Source of the DNA: an uncultured Clostridia bacterium
GTDB lineage: Bacteria > Bacillota > Clostridia > Christensenellales > Borkfalkiaceae
Assembly: GCA_947626005.1 (NCBI GenBank)
Contig: CANQQM010000008.1
Location: forward strand, 1-42,727
Length of the DNA: 42,727 nucleotides
Direction of reading: 5' to 3'
Shown: piece after piece, positions 25,493-34,374 of the stretch
Layout of the letters: every line of letters begins with the position of its first letter
How positions within the stretch are numbered: position 1 is the first letter of the stretch
The notes under the pieces: generated by a model
What the model saw: only the letters and a program-made list of their open reading frames with translations
Databases searched by the model: none
Told to the model about the DNA's origin: nothing
Translations under genes and position numbers: made by a program

Positions 25493-27550
25493 TTACTTCT
25501 TTGCCGCCGCAAATCCGTCACGGAAGGCCTGCCACGTCTCGGCAAGGTCGGTGTAGGTCTCGCCCGGACGGTCGCCGATCTCGGCGTCGGTGAACTTGAG
25601 ACGGTTGGTGATCGAGCTGCCGCTGTAGTCGTTGCAGTTGAACCAGATGAGGCCCTTAATTTGCTTCACATAGTCGGCGGGCTTTTCCGCGTTGAGCTCG
25701 GTGAACATGTCGCGGACCCACTTCGCCTGTGCGGCACGGTTTCTGCCGAGCGTACCCGTCGCGTTGCCGCCCGAACCGCAGGCGAACTCGCCGATGATCA
25801 TGCTGTATTCGGAGAAGTAGTCCTTATTCTTCTCGTACAGCTTGCTGTAGTGCTCTTGGAAGGAGATCATCTGCGTCGAAGCGTCGCCCGTGTAGTTGTT
25901 GAACTCGTAGCAGGTGCCGCCGAGCAGCTGGACGTACTCGACGCCCGGGAAGTAGCAGAGGTCTTCGCCCCAGCCCGAATAAGGTGCGCTCACGCCGATC
26001 GGGTTCCACACCCAGATGACGTTTTCGACGCCGTTCTCGATGAAGATGTTGTAGAGCCGCTTCCACGTCATCGTGAATATGTCGGGATCGAGCAGATTCA
26101 TGATGCCCGAATAGCTCGTCCAGTCGGTGTTCATCTCGTTGTTGAGACGGAACATGATGGGCTTGCCGTACTGCTTGATGTCGAGCGCAAGGCGCTTGAA
26201 GTAATCGTCAAACTTGCCGCGCATGATATCGAACATGGGCGAAACTTCCTGATCGACGAGGTTGTTGTTGGTCGTAAACTGGTAGGTGAATTCGAGGACG
26301 GGCTTGGTGCCGTCGCCGTTGCCGCCCGCAAGTTCCTTCGACATATCGACGGGATAGTAATGCGGGACGCGCTGGGGATTGTCCGCGGCGCCCGACCCGA
26401 GGTGGGTATAGGTCATGTAGACGTCGAACTTCTTGCCGCCCCAAACTTCCTCTTCGATGTATTTCTGCATCGTCTTGCTTCTGGAGAGGTAGGTGTCGTA
26501 GTTGCCGCTGCCTGCGTGGAGGTTATTCGCCTCGCCCGGCATCGAATAGCTGAACACGCCCCAGCTCTTCGTCTCCTGCGAGCAGAACTGGCGGAAGAAG
26601 GCGGTCGTCTCCGCATTCCAGTGCGGATCCTCGACGGGCTTCCCGGGGTCGAAGTAGTTGCGCTGGAGCCCCTTGGAGCCGAACTGGGTGTAGGATTGGA
26701 GGATGGCGTCCATCATCTCCGCCTTGTTCGACTTGGACTTCATGACGAAGAGGCCGAAGCTCTTTACGTCGTTGACTTCGTGGATGATGCCGATGTTATA
26801 GAACGGCCGCTCGATGTCCCCCGCGTCCTCGATCTCGAGGTCGAAGCGGTACACTTCGTACCCGTCGCGGAAGGTGAGGTCGCCGTGCTGCACCGTGGGA
26901 TAGGCGCGCTCGCCGTCCGACGTCCCGCTTGCGGGATCGACGGGCGTCACGTCGAATTTGAGGTCGGAAAGACGGGTGATGTGCTGATTCTCCATGTACT
27001 TGTCGTTGACAAGGTGGCGGATCGCCCACTCGTTGACGTACACATACCATGCGTCGGGGCGCGACGTATAGGGATTCTGATATTCCGCGCTGAAGGTCAA
27101 AATGGAGTCGTCGAACGTGTACTGGGTGCGGTATTTTGCGATCGTGTAATCGGTCGTGATCTCCGAGCTCGTCGGAATGGTGAATGCCATGCCCGCCGAA
27201 ACGTTGGCCATACGCGCCGCCTTGCCGTTGTAGAGCTCGAGCTTTACGTCCTGACGGCTGCCGACCGAACTGAACTTCTCAAGATATTTCCCGTTCTGGA
27301 AGAAGCGTGCGCCCGTGACGTCCGTCCCCTGCGAGAATCCGTTCGCCGCGTCCTTGAGTTCGCCCTTCGGATACAGCCCCTCGAGCGCGAAGTTGAGCGA
27401 TTCGCGGTCGGTCTGGAGCTCCGTTCCGACGGTCGAGGGCGTCTCGTCCGGATTGGGATTGGGATCGGGATCGGGTACATGGTTGCACCCCGCGAGGCAA
27501 CTCGCGCCGAGCATCGTGATCCCCATAAGAACAGCTGTGAGTTTCTTCAT
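25493..27550 (-). CDS. GH26-like (clan GH-A) surface glycosidase lipoprotein, copy B
   Basis: 685-residue predicted lipoprotein. The signal peptide ends in lipobox CLAGC (Cys22), followed by an Asp/Pro/Asn linker (DPDPNPNPD) encoded by a short GGGATT/GGGATC repeat. Domain order is as in copy A: an N-terminal module with GLYPKGELKDAANGF (compare ELYPDGELKDEANGF in A) and a barrel with FRLNNEMNTDWTSY (candidate acid/base Glu472), VIWVWNP, YSGWGEDLCYFPG and IIGEFACG (candidate nucleophile Glu588). Both catalytic residues are kept, so neither copy looks decayed. The genes are 10 bp apart and probably arose by tandem duplication. Differences in the loop before the barrel suggest different substrate sites or chain positions. 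Confidence 0.8.
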   Translation of the reverse strand: MKKLTAVLMGITMLGASCLAGCNHVPDPDPNPNPDETPSTVGTELQTDRESLNFALEGLYPKGELKDAANGFSQGTDVTGARFFQNGKYLEKFSSVGSRQDVKLELYNGKAARMANVSAGMAFTIPTSSEITTDYTIAKYRTQYTFDDSILTFSAEYQNPYTSRPDAWYVYVNEWAIRHLVNDKYMENQHITRLSDLKFDVTPVDPASGTSDGERAYPTVQHGDLTFRDGYEVYRFDLEIEDAGDIERPFYNIGIIHEVNDVKSFGLFVMKSKSNKAEMMDAILQSYTQFGSKGLQRNYFDPGKPVEDPHWNAETTAFFRQFCSQETKSWGVFSYSMPGEANNLHAGSGNYDTYLSRSKTMQKYIEEEVWGGKKFDVYMTYTHLGSGAADNPQRVPHYYPVDMSKELAGGNGDGTKPVLEFTYQFTTNNNLVDQEVSPMFDIMRGKFDDYFKRLALDIKQYGKPIMFRLNNEMNTDWTSYSGIMNLLDPDIFTMTWKRLYNIFIENGVENVIWVWNPIGVSAPYSGWGEDLCYFPGVEYVQLLGGTCYEFNNYTGDASTQMISFQEHYSKLYEKNKDYFSEYSMIIGEFACGSGGNATGTLGRNRAAQAKWVRDMFTELNAEKPADYVKQIKGLIWFNCNDYSGSSITNRLKFTDAEIGDRPGETYTDLAETWQAFRDGFAAAKK

Positions 27551-27590
27551 CGTTTCATTCTCCTTATCATCATTGCCTTGCGGCGATTTT

Positions 27591-29354
27591 TCATGCGACG
27601 GGGACTTCCGCAAGCTGACTGTACAGCCCGAACGAGACCCCTTCCTCTGCTTCCTGCGTGAGGTGGAAGAGGACGTATGCGCCCGTCTCCGTCTCCTCTA
27701 CGGGAATGATCTTACAGGTCCTTGTGACCTTTCTGCCGTTGTACGTTCTGCAAACGACCTCCGCTTCGCCCGCCGCGAGCATCGCGGGGGTGAGTGCGGG
27801 AACGCCCTCGATGGTCTTAATGAGGTTGGCGCACCCCTCCGCCTTGTTCGACGTCGCGATGTTTGCCTTGTAGTCGAAGTGGGAGAGGTCCTCGAACGTC
27901 CACGTGTTCTGGACGTAGCCGCGGGCAAGGTAGTTCTGCGCGGTGGTGTTCGTCGACGTTGCCATCGTCTCGTCGAGGACGATGTTATACTTGCGGAGGA
28001 AGGCGATCTTCGCGGCGATGTTGGTCATTGCCGTGTGGCCGCCGCCCCACGCCTTTTCGCCCGCAGCGGCTTCCTTTCCCGACTGGGCGCCGCCGAGGTA
28101 TCCGACGGGGATCTCGGGAAGCACTTCGCGCATCTTCTCCGCATACGGACTATAGAAGGTGATCGTGAACCAATGCCCCTTCATCTTGGGGTATTTGTCC
28201 ATGACCTCCTTGATCGTCTCGATCGCCTGAAGGGTGTCGACCGCCTTCGCGGAACCCGCGTCGAGCTTGAGTTCCATGATGAGGATGACGTCCGACTTCT
28301 GAAGGACTTCGATCATCTCCTCGAGGGAGGGGAAGGTGTCGTTGTACTTCTTGCTGTAGTTGTTGAGTTTGAGCTTGCGCATCTGGTCGAAGGTCGCGTT
28401 GGCGAAATACTGCCCCGAGACCCCCGTGACTTGCAGCGCATCGGTGTTGTGACAGATGAGGATGCGGCGGTCGGCGGTGATCTGAACGTCGACTTCGACG
28501 TGCGTCGACCCCTCGTTGACGGAGGCCGCGATGGCCGTCAGCGACTGCTCGTTCGCGTACTTCGTGATGCCGCGGTGCGCCGCCACGTACTGTGCCCGCG
28601 CAAACCCCTCTTCCTTGAATACGGAGATCGCATCCTTCAACGTTTGAGCGCTGTCCGAGACGATCCCATAGGAGCCCGCCGCGATCGCTCCGACCGCCTC
28701 GAGCTTACTTTCGACGCGCGCCCAGGCGACCTTCGACATGGCCTCGACGTACTCGGCGACGACGGGATAGTTTTCGTCCGACCCGTCGTACATGAGGATG
28801 TTGCACCCCGCCGCGTTCGCCGCGCCGATGTGCTCCCACTCCGCATAGCGGTCGGAGGAGAGCTCCGCGGCCGTTAAGTCGTACACGGTGTTGACAAGCG
28901 CCGTCGCGGGGTCCGAATACAGCGTTTGTATGACTTTGATATCGTCGGAGACGGCCATGATATCCGAGACCGTATAGCGGTTTTGAAGCCAATTGCCGAA
29001 CGCCCCCACCGTCTCCGAAGTGAGGCGGACGACGGGGATGAACTTCCCGCGGAGGTAGGTCGTATAGGTCGACTCGAGCGTCTTTTCTACGCCGCCGAGG
29101 CTGACCTTCATGTTCTTATCGGGGGTGAGGATGACCGACGCATAGCGCACGGGCGCGGAGAGCGTGATCTCCGAAAAGTTCTGCGGCTCGAGGATGAGCG
29201 TGGGCTCAATGTCGAGCTTGCTCCCCGCCGTCGGGATATTCACGTAGGAGGTATCGGTCTCGGGAGCCGCCCCCGCATAGACGGGAACGCTTGCCCCCGC
29301 CGCGGCCGACGCCATGACGACAAGGGAAATGCCGATCGCAATGGATTTTTTCAT
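27591..29354 (-). CDS. Secreted glycerophosphodiester phosphodiesterase (GDPD)
   Basis: 587-residue exported enzyme. The N-terminus is a classical signal peptide (MKKSIAIGISLVVMASAAAG, cleavage likely near VYAGAA) without a lipobox. Residues ~30-250 are an accessory region with no clear family. Residues ~255-510 are a GDPD barrel: VAAHRGITKYANEQS (His260, Arg261), HVEVDVQ (Glu287, Asp289), CHNTD (His302) and IMELK (Glu361), which are the metal and catalytic positions. A C-terminal beta tail follows. GDPD enzymes release glycerol-3-phosphate from glycerophosphodiesters; secreted ones in Bacillus (GlpQ) also degrade glycerol-phosphate wall teichoic acid. AAGGAGG precedes the start. Its place in a sugar operon is unusual. 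Confidence 0.88.
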   Translation of the reverse strand: MKKSIAIGISLVVMASAAAGASVPVYAGAAPETDTSYVNIPTAGSKLDIEPTLILEPQNFSEITLSAPVRYASVILTPDKNMKVSLGGVEKTLESTYTTYLRGKFIPVVRLTSETVGAFGNWLQNRYTVSDIMAVSDDIKVIQTLYSDPATALVNTVYDLTAAELSSDRYAEWEHIGAANAAGCNILMYDGSDENYPVVAEYVEAMSKVAWARVESKLEAVGAIAAGSYGIVSDSAQTLKDAISVFKEEGFARAQYVAAHRGITKYANEQSLTAIAASVNEGSTHVEVDVQITADRRILICHNTDALQVTGVSGQYFANATFDQMRKLKLNNYSKKYNDTFPSLEEMIEVLQKSDVILIMELKLDAGSAKAVDTLQAIETIKEVMDKYPKMKGHWFTITFYSPYAEKMREVLPEIPVGYLGGAQSGKEAAAGEKAWGGGHTAMTNIAAKIAFLRKYNIVLDETMATSTNTTAQNYLARGYVQNTWTFEDLSHFDYKANIATSNKAEGCANLIKTIEGVPALTPAMLAAGEAEVVCRTYNGRKVTRTCKIIPVEETETGAYVLFHLTQEAEEGVSFGLYSQLAEVPVA

Positions 29355-29365
29355 ACCCTACCTCC

Positions 29366-29950
29366 TTATGAGATGCCGACGATGAGCGTGAAGCTCGCCG
29401 CGTATTTACCGCAAGTGACGGTGATGGTGCATTCCCCGCGCTTGACGGCCGTGACGGTCGCAACGAAGCCCTGTCCGTCGACGGTGCCGATCGCGCTGTC
29501 CGAAGTCGTCCAGACCGCCGTCTCCTCGTCGAGCGCGATCTCGCTGTGCGCCCTCACAGACGCCGTTCCCGCCGCCTTGAGGACGAGGATGCCCTCGGGA
29601 ATGAACACGGAGAGCGGCGACCCTTCCACCTTGACGGTGCAGCTTGCGACTTCTTTTTCGCCCTGCATCAGTTTGACTTTGGTCTCCCCGACGCCCGTCC
29701 CGCGGACGGTCACGGCGTACTCCCCGTTCTCTTCGGAGAGGGTGACGTTCGAAACGACTGCGACCGATCCGTCCTCCGCCTCCCACGTAAGGCCCTCCGT
29801 CTTGCCCTTTACGGAGGCGGTCAGCGTATAGGACGCGCCGACGGTGAGTTCGATCTCCTTAACGCTCAGCGTCGCGCCGCCGCCCGAACAGGCCGCAAGC
29901 GCCGCCGTGCACAGAAGGAGCATGGCAACGATCCACCAAGTTTTCTTCAT
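29366..29950 (-). CDS. Small lipoprotein with two Ig-like (Big_2-type) domains
   Basis: 194-residue lipoprotein: signal peptide MKKTWWIVAMLLLCTAALAAC with lipobox ALAAC, then GGG linker and two Ig-like domains. The first (about 27-110) begins SVKEIELTVGASYTLTASV and ends ASCTVKVEG; the second (about 112-192) has WTTSDSAIGTVDGQGFVATVTAVKRGE, the classical bacterial Ig-like group 2 pattern, ending CTITVTCG. No catalytic motif is present. It sits 11 bp upstream of the secreted GDPD and 9 bp after GH31, so it is probably a surface spacer or substrate-binding helper for the extracellular enzymes. AGGAGGAAC precedes the ATG. Confidence 0.87.
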   Translation of the reverse strand: MKKTWWIVAMLLLCTAALAACSGGGATLSVKEIELTVGASYTLTASVKGKTEGLTWEAEDGSVAVVSNVTLSEENGEYAVTVRGTGVGETKVKLMQGEKEVASCTVKVEGSPLSVFIPEGILVLKAAGTASVRAHSEIALDEETAVWTTSDSAIGTVDGQGFVATVTAVKRGECTITVTCGKYAASFTLIVGIS

Positions 29951-29959
29951 AGTTCCTCC

Positions 29960-31936
29960 TCAGACCCCGAAGAGTTTGTCGCGCTCGATGTGTAGCACGC
30001 GGAAGGGGGTCTCCGCTTTGTTTCTTGTCGTATAGTGATTGGTCTCGGTCCAACGGAGCACGATGGAATTGCCCAAATCGTCCTCGAAGTGATAGCTTCC
30101 CGACCCGCTCACGAGGAAGGTGAGCTCGGTGTAGCCGTCGAGCTTGTTGCCGACGTCCGAGAAGAGCTTCCCGCCCGCAAGGTTGAGGGGAATACAAGAG
30201 TTCCCCCGCATAAAGACGGGCAGATGTTCCTCCCCGTATGTGACTTCGAGCCGCCCCGCCTTCACGGGTTCGCCCGTGAAGAGGTCGTACCACGTGTCGC
30301 GGGGAAGATAGACGCGGCGGGTCTTTGTGTAGTCGTCGAGGACGGGCGCGATGAGCAGCGCATCCCCGAGCATGAACTCATCCTCGATCGAATAGACGGA
30401 GACGTCGTCGGGGAACTCGAGCGCGAGATGCCGAAGAGGCGGCGCACCCGTCCTGCCCGATTCGAGCATGAGCGCGTATTGATAAGGGATGAGGTTGTAG
30501 TGCAAAAAGAACTGTTTGCGGAGGAGCTCGAGGAGCTTCTCGTCCTTATGGAAGGCGGCGATGTTCCAAGGGCTCCTGTCGTTTGTTTTCCATGCGCCCG
30601 AGAAGTCGCAGCGCTTGTTGGAGACGGGGTCGCTGTGCCACTGCATGACGGGCGCGAACGCCGCCGTCTGCACGGCGCGGAGGTAGAGCTCGCGCGTCGG
30701 GAGGTAGCCCGAGAAGCCCGCGATGTCGAATCCCCAGCATCCGATGCCCGAGAGCCCCGCGGAGAGCCCCGCCTTGAGCACGGAGCGGAATTCCGACCAC
30801 GTCGACTCCTGATCCCCCGCCCAGACGACGGTGAATGTGGGGCTGTGCTGTCCGCCCGCCCTCGAAAAGACGACGCCCTCGGGGCCGATGAAGTCGGCAA
30901 AGGCGCGGGTGTACTGTTCGCTGTAGGCGTTCTGTCCTTCGATCCCCGTCGTCCCGTCCGAGAACTTGACGGTGCGGTCGTGGATGAACTCCCCGCCGTC
31001 CGTCTTGAATCCGTCGACGCCGATCTCCTTCAAGTGGTTGAAGTGGGCGAACCAGTGCTTGCGGGTCGTCTCCTTCGTGAAGTCGGGGACCATGCTTCCG
31101 ATGCACCATGTGTGCGGAATTTCGTAGGGCGTGCCGTCGGCGTTTGAGACGCATTCGCCGTATGCCTTCACGTATTCGTTGTCGCGGAGGCACTGCTCGA
31201 CGTTGCACTTCGTCTCGAGGTTCTCCCCCTGCGCATAGATGGGAATGACCCATAAAAGCACATGGAGGCCGTCTGCATGGAGGGCGTCGACAAGCCCCTT
31301 CGGGTCGGGCCACGGGCTCGACTTGGGGAAGCGCATCTCCGAATAGGAGGCGGCTTCGTTCCCCTCCTTGGGCGGAACGACCGACCCGTTCCAAAGATAG
31401 TGGGTCGTGAGGTCGCTCCACGGCTCGATGACGAGGACGTTGTGCGGGAAGTTATGGCGCTTGGCAAGGAGACGCTGCTCCTCCACTTCCGCCTGCGTGT
31501 GCCAGCGGTTGGCGCTCATCCATGCGCCGAGCACCCACTTGGGGAACACGCGCGGAAATCCCGCCAGATTGCGGAATTGGCGGAGGATCTCCTTGGGCGT
31601 GCCGTCGAAATACCACACGTCCGCCTGTTCGCCGTTGCTTCCCGCCGGGAAGGAGATGGTGAGCTCCCCCTCCTTCGTGAAGTCGAAATCCACTTCGACA
31701 TAGGTGTCGACGTAGATCCCGAACCCGTCGGGCGTCAAAAAGAAGGGCATGGAGAGATAGGCGTATTCTCCCTGATAGAAGCACTTCTCGCGCACGCAGG
31801 CGCGGACGAAGCATCCCTTCTGGTTGACGTGATCGAATTTCTCGCCGAACCCGTACACCGCGCGGTATTCGCGTTCGAGAGTGAGGCGGAATCCCTCCTC
31901 TGTCCGCAAGATGTGTTTCGCGTTGATCTTTTTCAT
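29960..31936 (-). CDS. GH31 family alpha-glycosidase, cytoplasmic
   Basis: 658-residue retaining alpha-glycosidase of family GH31 (alpha-glucosidase, alpha-xylosidase, sulfoquinovosidase, alpha-GalNAcase). An N-terminal beta domain with AVYGFGEKFDHVNQKG precedes the barrel. The nucleophile motif is GVDGFKTDGGE (Asp313), the acid/base motif is VVWAGDQEST (Asp375), and GIGCWGFDIAGFSG and APVMQWHSD complete the pocket. FKTDGGE is not the WxDMNE of alpha-glucosidases nor exactly the KTDFGE of YicI xylosidases, so substrate is open. The protein is shorter than YicI and has no signal peptide. It follows DUF4127 by 3 bp with no clear Shine-Dalgarno, suggesting translational coupling. Confidence 0.92.
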   Translation of the reverse strand: MKKINAKHILRTEEGFRLTLEREYRAVYGFGEKFDHVNQKGCFVRACVREKCFYQGEYAYLSMPFFLTPDGFGIYVDTYVEVDFDFTKEGELTISFPAGSNGEQADVWYFDGTPKEILRQFRNLAGFPRVFPKWVLGAWMSANRWHTQAEVEEQRLLAKRHNFPHNVLVIEPWSDLTTHYLWNGSVVPPKEGNEAASYSEMRFPKSSPWPDPKGLVDALHADGLHVLLWVIPIYAQGENLETKCNVEQCLRDNEYVKAYGECVSNADGTPYEIPHTWCIGSMVPDFTKETTRKHWFAHFNHLKEIGVDGFKTDGGEFIHDRTVKFSDGTTGIEGQNAYSEQYTRAFADFIGPEGVVFSRAGGQHSPTFTVVWAGDQESTWSEFRSVLKAGLSAGLSGIGCWGFDIAGFSGYLPTRELYLRAVQTAAFAPVMQWHSDPVSNKRCDFSGAWKTNDRSPWNIAAFHKDEKLLELLRKQFFLHYNLIPYQYALMLESGRTGAPPLRHLALEFPDDVSVYSIEDEFMLGDALLIAPVLDDYTKTRRVYLPRDTWYDLFTGEPVKAGRLEVTYGEEHLPVFMRGNSCIPLNLAGGKLFSDVGNKLDGYTELTFLVSGSGSYHFEDDLGNSIVLRWTETNHYTTRNKAETPFRVLHIERDKLFGV

Positions 31937-31939
31937 AAC

Positions 31940-33448
31940 TCAGTCTTTGGTTTTCAGGACGAAGTCCATTTCGAAGGTGCGGTTCCACGGTGCGCTCACG
32001 TCGACGTCCTCGACGAGCGCCGCGAGCTCGGGATAGTTCTCCCCCATGTAGCGGAGAAGTTCCCTCTTGGCCGCTTCGACGCACTTTCCGCGCTCGCCGT
32101 CGAGCACGAATACGGTGCAATTGTTTTCGGGGACCGCATGGACGTCGATCCATGTGCGCGTGTGCGAACAGTAGCCGACGTCGTCGTAGTAGCGGTGGAG
32201 GAGGAAGTCGCGGTTGCCCCGCTCGTCCCTTCCGAGAAAATAGAGACAGGATTGGCAGAGAACGGTGCCGAGGGTGTTGCTCGACGTGTTCCAGCCCGCA
32301 TAGGCGGTGAGGGAAAGAAGCAGCCCCTCGTCCCGCAGGATGCGCATGAGTTCGAGGTCGTTGTGGGTGGGATAGGCAACGTCCGCAACGGCGACGAGTT
32401 TTCCCCGAAGAATCCCTTCGCGGATCTCGTCGATGAATTCGGGGAGACTGCGCTCCACGTCGTAGGCGGCGGTCGCCTGCTCCCAAGTGGCCTCGTAGAG
32501 CATTTCCGCGCCGATGTTGACGGCAAGAAGGATGTCGCACTCGGGGAGGCTGTACACCCGCCTTGCGCCTGCCGCGCGGATCTGGTTTTTCACGGTCGCG
32601 TCGATCGTGCGGTCCTCGAAGGAGGGAACGACAAAGGGCCCCTTCGCCGAGGCGTAATAGACATAGACGCGGGGCGTGACGCCGTTTAACTCGTTGAGGG
32701 CGCGGGCAAGGAGGGTCATCCCCGTGTCGTCCGCGGCGGGATAGACGGGCACCTTGAGCTGAAGTCCCCTCTCGATGAGGTACTTCCGCACCTTCTCTTG
32801 ATCGAGGGAGGTGAAGCCGTAGGGGGCGCTGTCGTCCTGCGGGATGATGAACCCGTCGACCGTCCCGTCCTCCACGGCCGCAAGGGTGCGGAAGAGCACT
32901 TCGAGGTTGACGGCGCGGCGGGAGGTATAGTCCTCGAGGTCCCCTTCGGGGATCTTCGCCTTGACCCGCGCAAAGTCCTTTTCTTCCTCTTCCGTCAACA
33001 GCCCGAGCCGCGCGCGGTGGGTGTATTTGCCGAAGAGATGGATCTCCGCCCCGCACTCCGCGTAGTAGTCGGGCTCCTCGTCGGAGAGGGAATAGAACGG
33101 GCAGCGCATGACCGTCTCGAAGGCGTAAATTTTCAGTTTGGGATAGCGGGCACGCAGCCGCCGAAGGATCTCCGCGCGGGAGAAGAGCTCTTCCTTCGGG
33201 GTGTGGTGCAGACGGGAGGGAATGAGACCGCCGTAGACGAGGGTATCCATCGAGAGGATGCACGCGTCCGCGTCCGCCGCCGCTTCCATCAGCCAATCGG
33301 CAAGGCGGAGCACGTCGGCGGGGCGTTTTTTCAACCCCAGTAGCGATTTCGGCGGGAGCAGAAGGGTGTGATCGGCCTTCGGCATGAGCGCGGGGAAACG
33401 GTAGTTGCAAGGGCGCTCGTCGAGGGGCACGAGGAGGATCTTCTTCAC
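31940..33448 (-). CDS. DUF4127 family protein of unknown function
   Basis: 502-residue protein starting with a GTG codon 4 bp after the lplC-like stop. Its N-terminal KILLVPLDERPCNYRFP and the following LLPPKSLLG are the hallmarks of DUF4127. Other conserved-looking stretches are ILSMDTLVYGGLIPSRLHH, FETVMRCPFYS, IIPQDDSAPYGFTSLDQ, PVYPAADDTGMTLLAR and AYAGWNTSSNTLGT. No signal peptide or membrane helix is visible, so it should be cytoplasmic. Several Asp, His and Cys residues in conserved loops could form a metal or catalytic site, but no reaction is established. In this operon it sits exactly between the sugar permeases and the first cytoplasmic glycosidase, which suggests a role in handling the imported sugar. 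Confidence 0.88.
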   Translation of the reverse strand: MKKILLVPLDERPCNYRFPALMPKADHTLLLPPKSLLGLKKRPADVLRLADWLMEAAADADACILSMDTLVYGGLIPSRLHHTPKEELFSRAEILRRLRARYPKLKIYAFETVMRCPFYSLSDEEPDYYAECGAEIHLFGKYTHRARLGLLTEEEEKDFARVKAKIPEGDLEDYTSRRAVNLEVLFRTLAAVEDGTVDGFIIPQDDSAPYGFTSLDQEKVRKYLIERGLQLKVPVYPAADDTGMTLLARALNELNGVTPRVYVYYASAKGPFVVPSFEDRTIDATVKNQIRAAGARRVYSLPECDILLAVNIGAEMLYEATWEQATAAYDVERSLPEFIDEIREGILRGKLVAVADVAYPTHNDLELMRILRDEGLLLSLTAYAGWNTSSNTLGTVLCQSCLYFLGRDERGNRDFLLHRYYDDVGYCSHTRTWIDVHAVPENNCTVFVLDGERGKCVEAAKRELLRYMGENYPELAALVEDVDVSAPWNRTFEMDFVLKTKD

Positions 33449-33452
33449 GAAA

Positions 33453-34358
33453 TCACCCCTTCACCGAGCCGATCTGCAGCCCGCTCTTGATGTACTTGAC
33501 GACATACGGGTAAAGGAGAAGGATGGGAATGATACTTGCGACCATCGCCGCCGCCTCGACGTTCTGCCCGTTTGCCATGAGCCAAGAGTTGTTCTTATCG
33601 AGCGTCTTGTTCTGCAGCATGAGGTAGATGTAGTAGGCGAGAGGCTGGGCAAGTTTCCCCTGTGCGGACTCGGAGATGAAGAGAAGCGCCGAGCCGTAGC
33701 TGTTCCATGTTCCGACGATGGTGAAGAAGCAGCAGCTCCCGATGATGGGCAGCGACATCGGCACGACGATCAAGAAGAAGAGCTGAAGGTCGCCTGCGCC
33801 GTCGAGCCGCGCCGCTTCCTCGATATCCGTCGGGATGCCTTCGAAGAAGGTCTTGAAGTAGAGGAGGTGCGTGACGTTGCTGATCGAAATGAGAATGACC
33901 GACCAGATGGTGTCGAGCAGTTTGAACATGTACATGACGAGGTAGATGGGCACGATCCCGGCGGAGAAGAGCATCGTGATGATGAAGTACATCAGGATCC
34001 CGCCGCGGAAGGGGCAGTCGCGCTTGGAGAGCGGATAGGCCGCCATCGCCTCGACAAGGTTGGAGACGACCGTCACGATGAGGGTGATCGCCACCGAGTT
34101 CCCGAACGCCCGCCAGAAGTCGGCCGCGCCGTCCCCTGCGAGGACGTACTTGAACGCGGCGAAGGTCGGCCGAACGGGGAAGAATACGACATTGATGTTG
34201 AAGTTCCCGTCGTTGAACGCGAGCGAGAAGTAGTTGAGAAGAGGCAAAACGACGATGAGGACCATCGCGAAGAGAAGGACGATATTGAGGACGGAAAGTC
34301 CGATATCGAGCTTGCTTTCGCGGATCTTGTTGGGGTTCTTTTGGAATGGATTCTTCAT
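33453..34358 (-). CDS. Carbohydrate ABC transporter permease, LplC/YtcP-like
   Basis: 301-residue inner-membrane permease of the CUT1 sugar importers. It has about six transmembrane helices, starting LNIVLLFAMVLIVVLPLLNY, and the cytoplasmic EAA loop IEEAARLDGAGDLQLFFLIVVP that docks to the ATPase. The C-terminus VVKYIKSGLQIGSVKG is the usual LplC-type end, with Lys-Gly. It pairs with the LplB-like gene 16 bp upstream. No ATP-binding subunit is present in the window; such systems usually borrow a shared MsmX/UgpC-type ATPase. AAGGAGGGG precedes the ATG. Confidence 0.95.
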   Translation of the reverse strand: MKNPFQKNPNKIRESKLDIGLSVLNIVLLFAMVLIVVLPLLNYFSLAFNDGNFNINVVFFPVRPTFAAFKYVLAGDGAADFWRAFGNSVAITLIVTVVSNLVEAMAAYPLSKRDCPFRGGILMYFIITMLFSAGIVPIYLVMYMFKLLDTIWSVILISISNVTHLLYFKTFFEGIPTDIEEAARLDGAGDLQLFFLIVVPMSLPIIGSCCFFTIVGTWNSYGSALLFISESAQGKLAQPLAYYIYLMLQNKTLDKNNSWLMANGQNVEAAAMVASIIPILLLYPYVVKYIKSGLQIGSVKG

Positions 34359-34374
34359 ACCTTTATGCCCCTCC

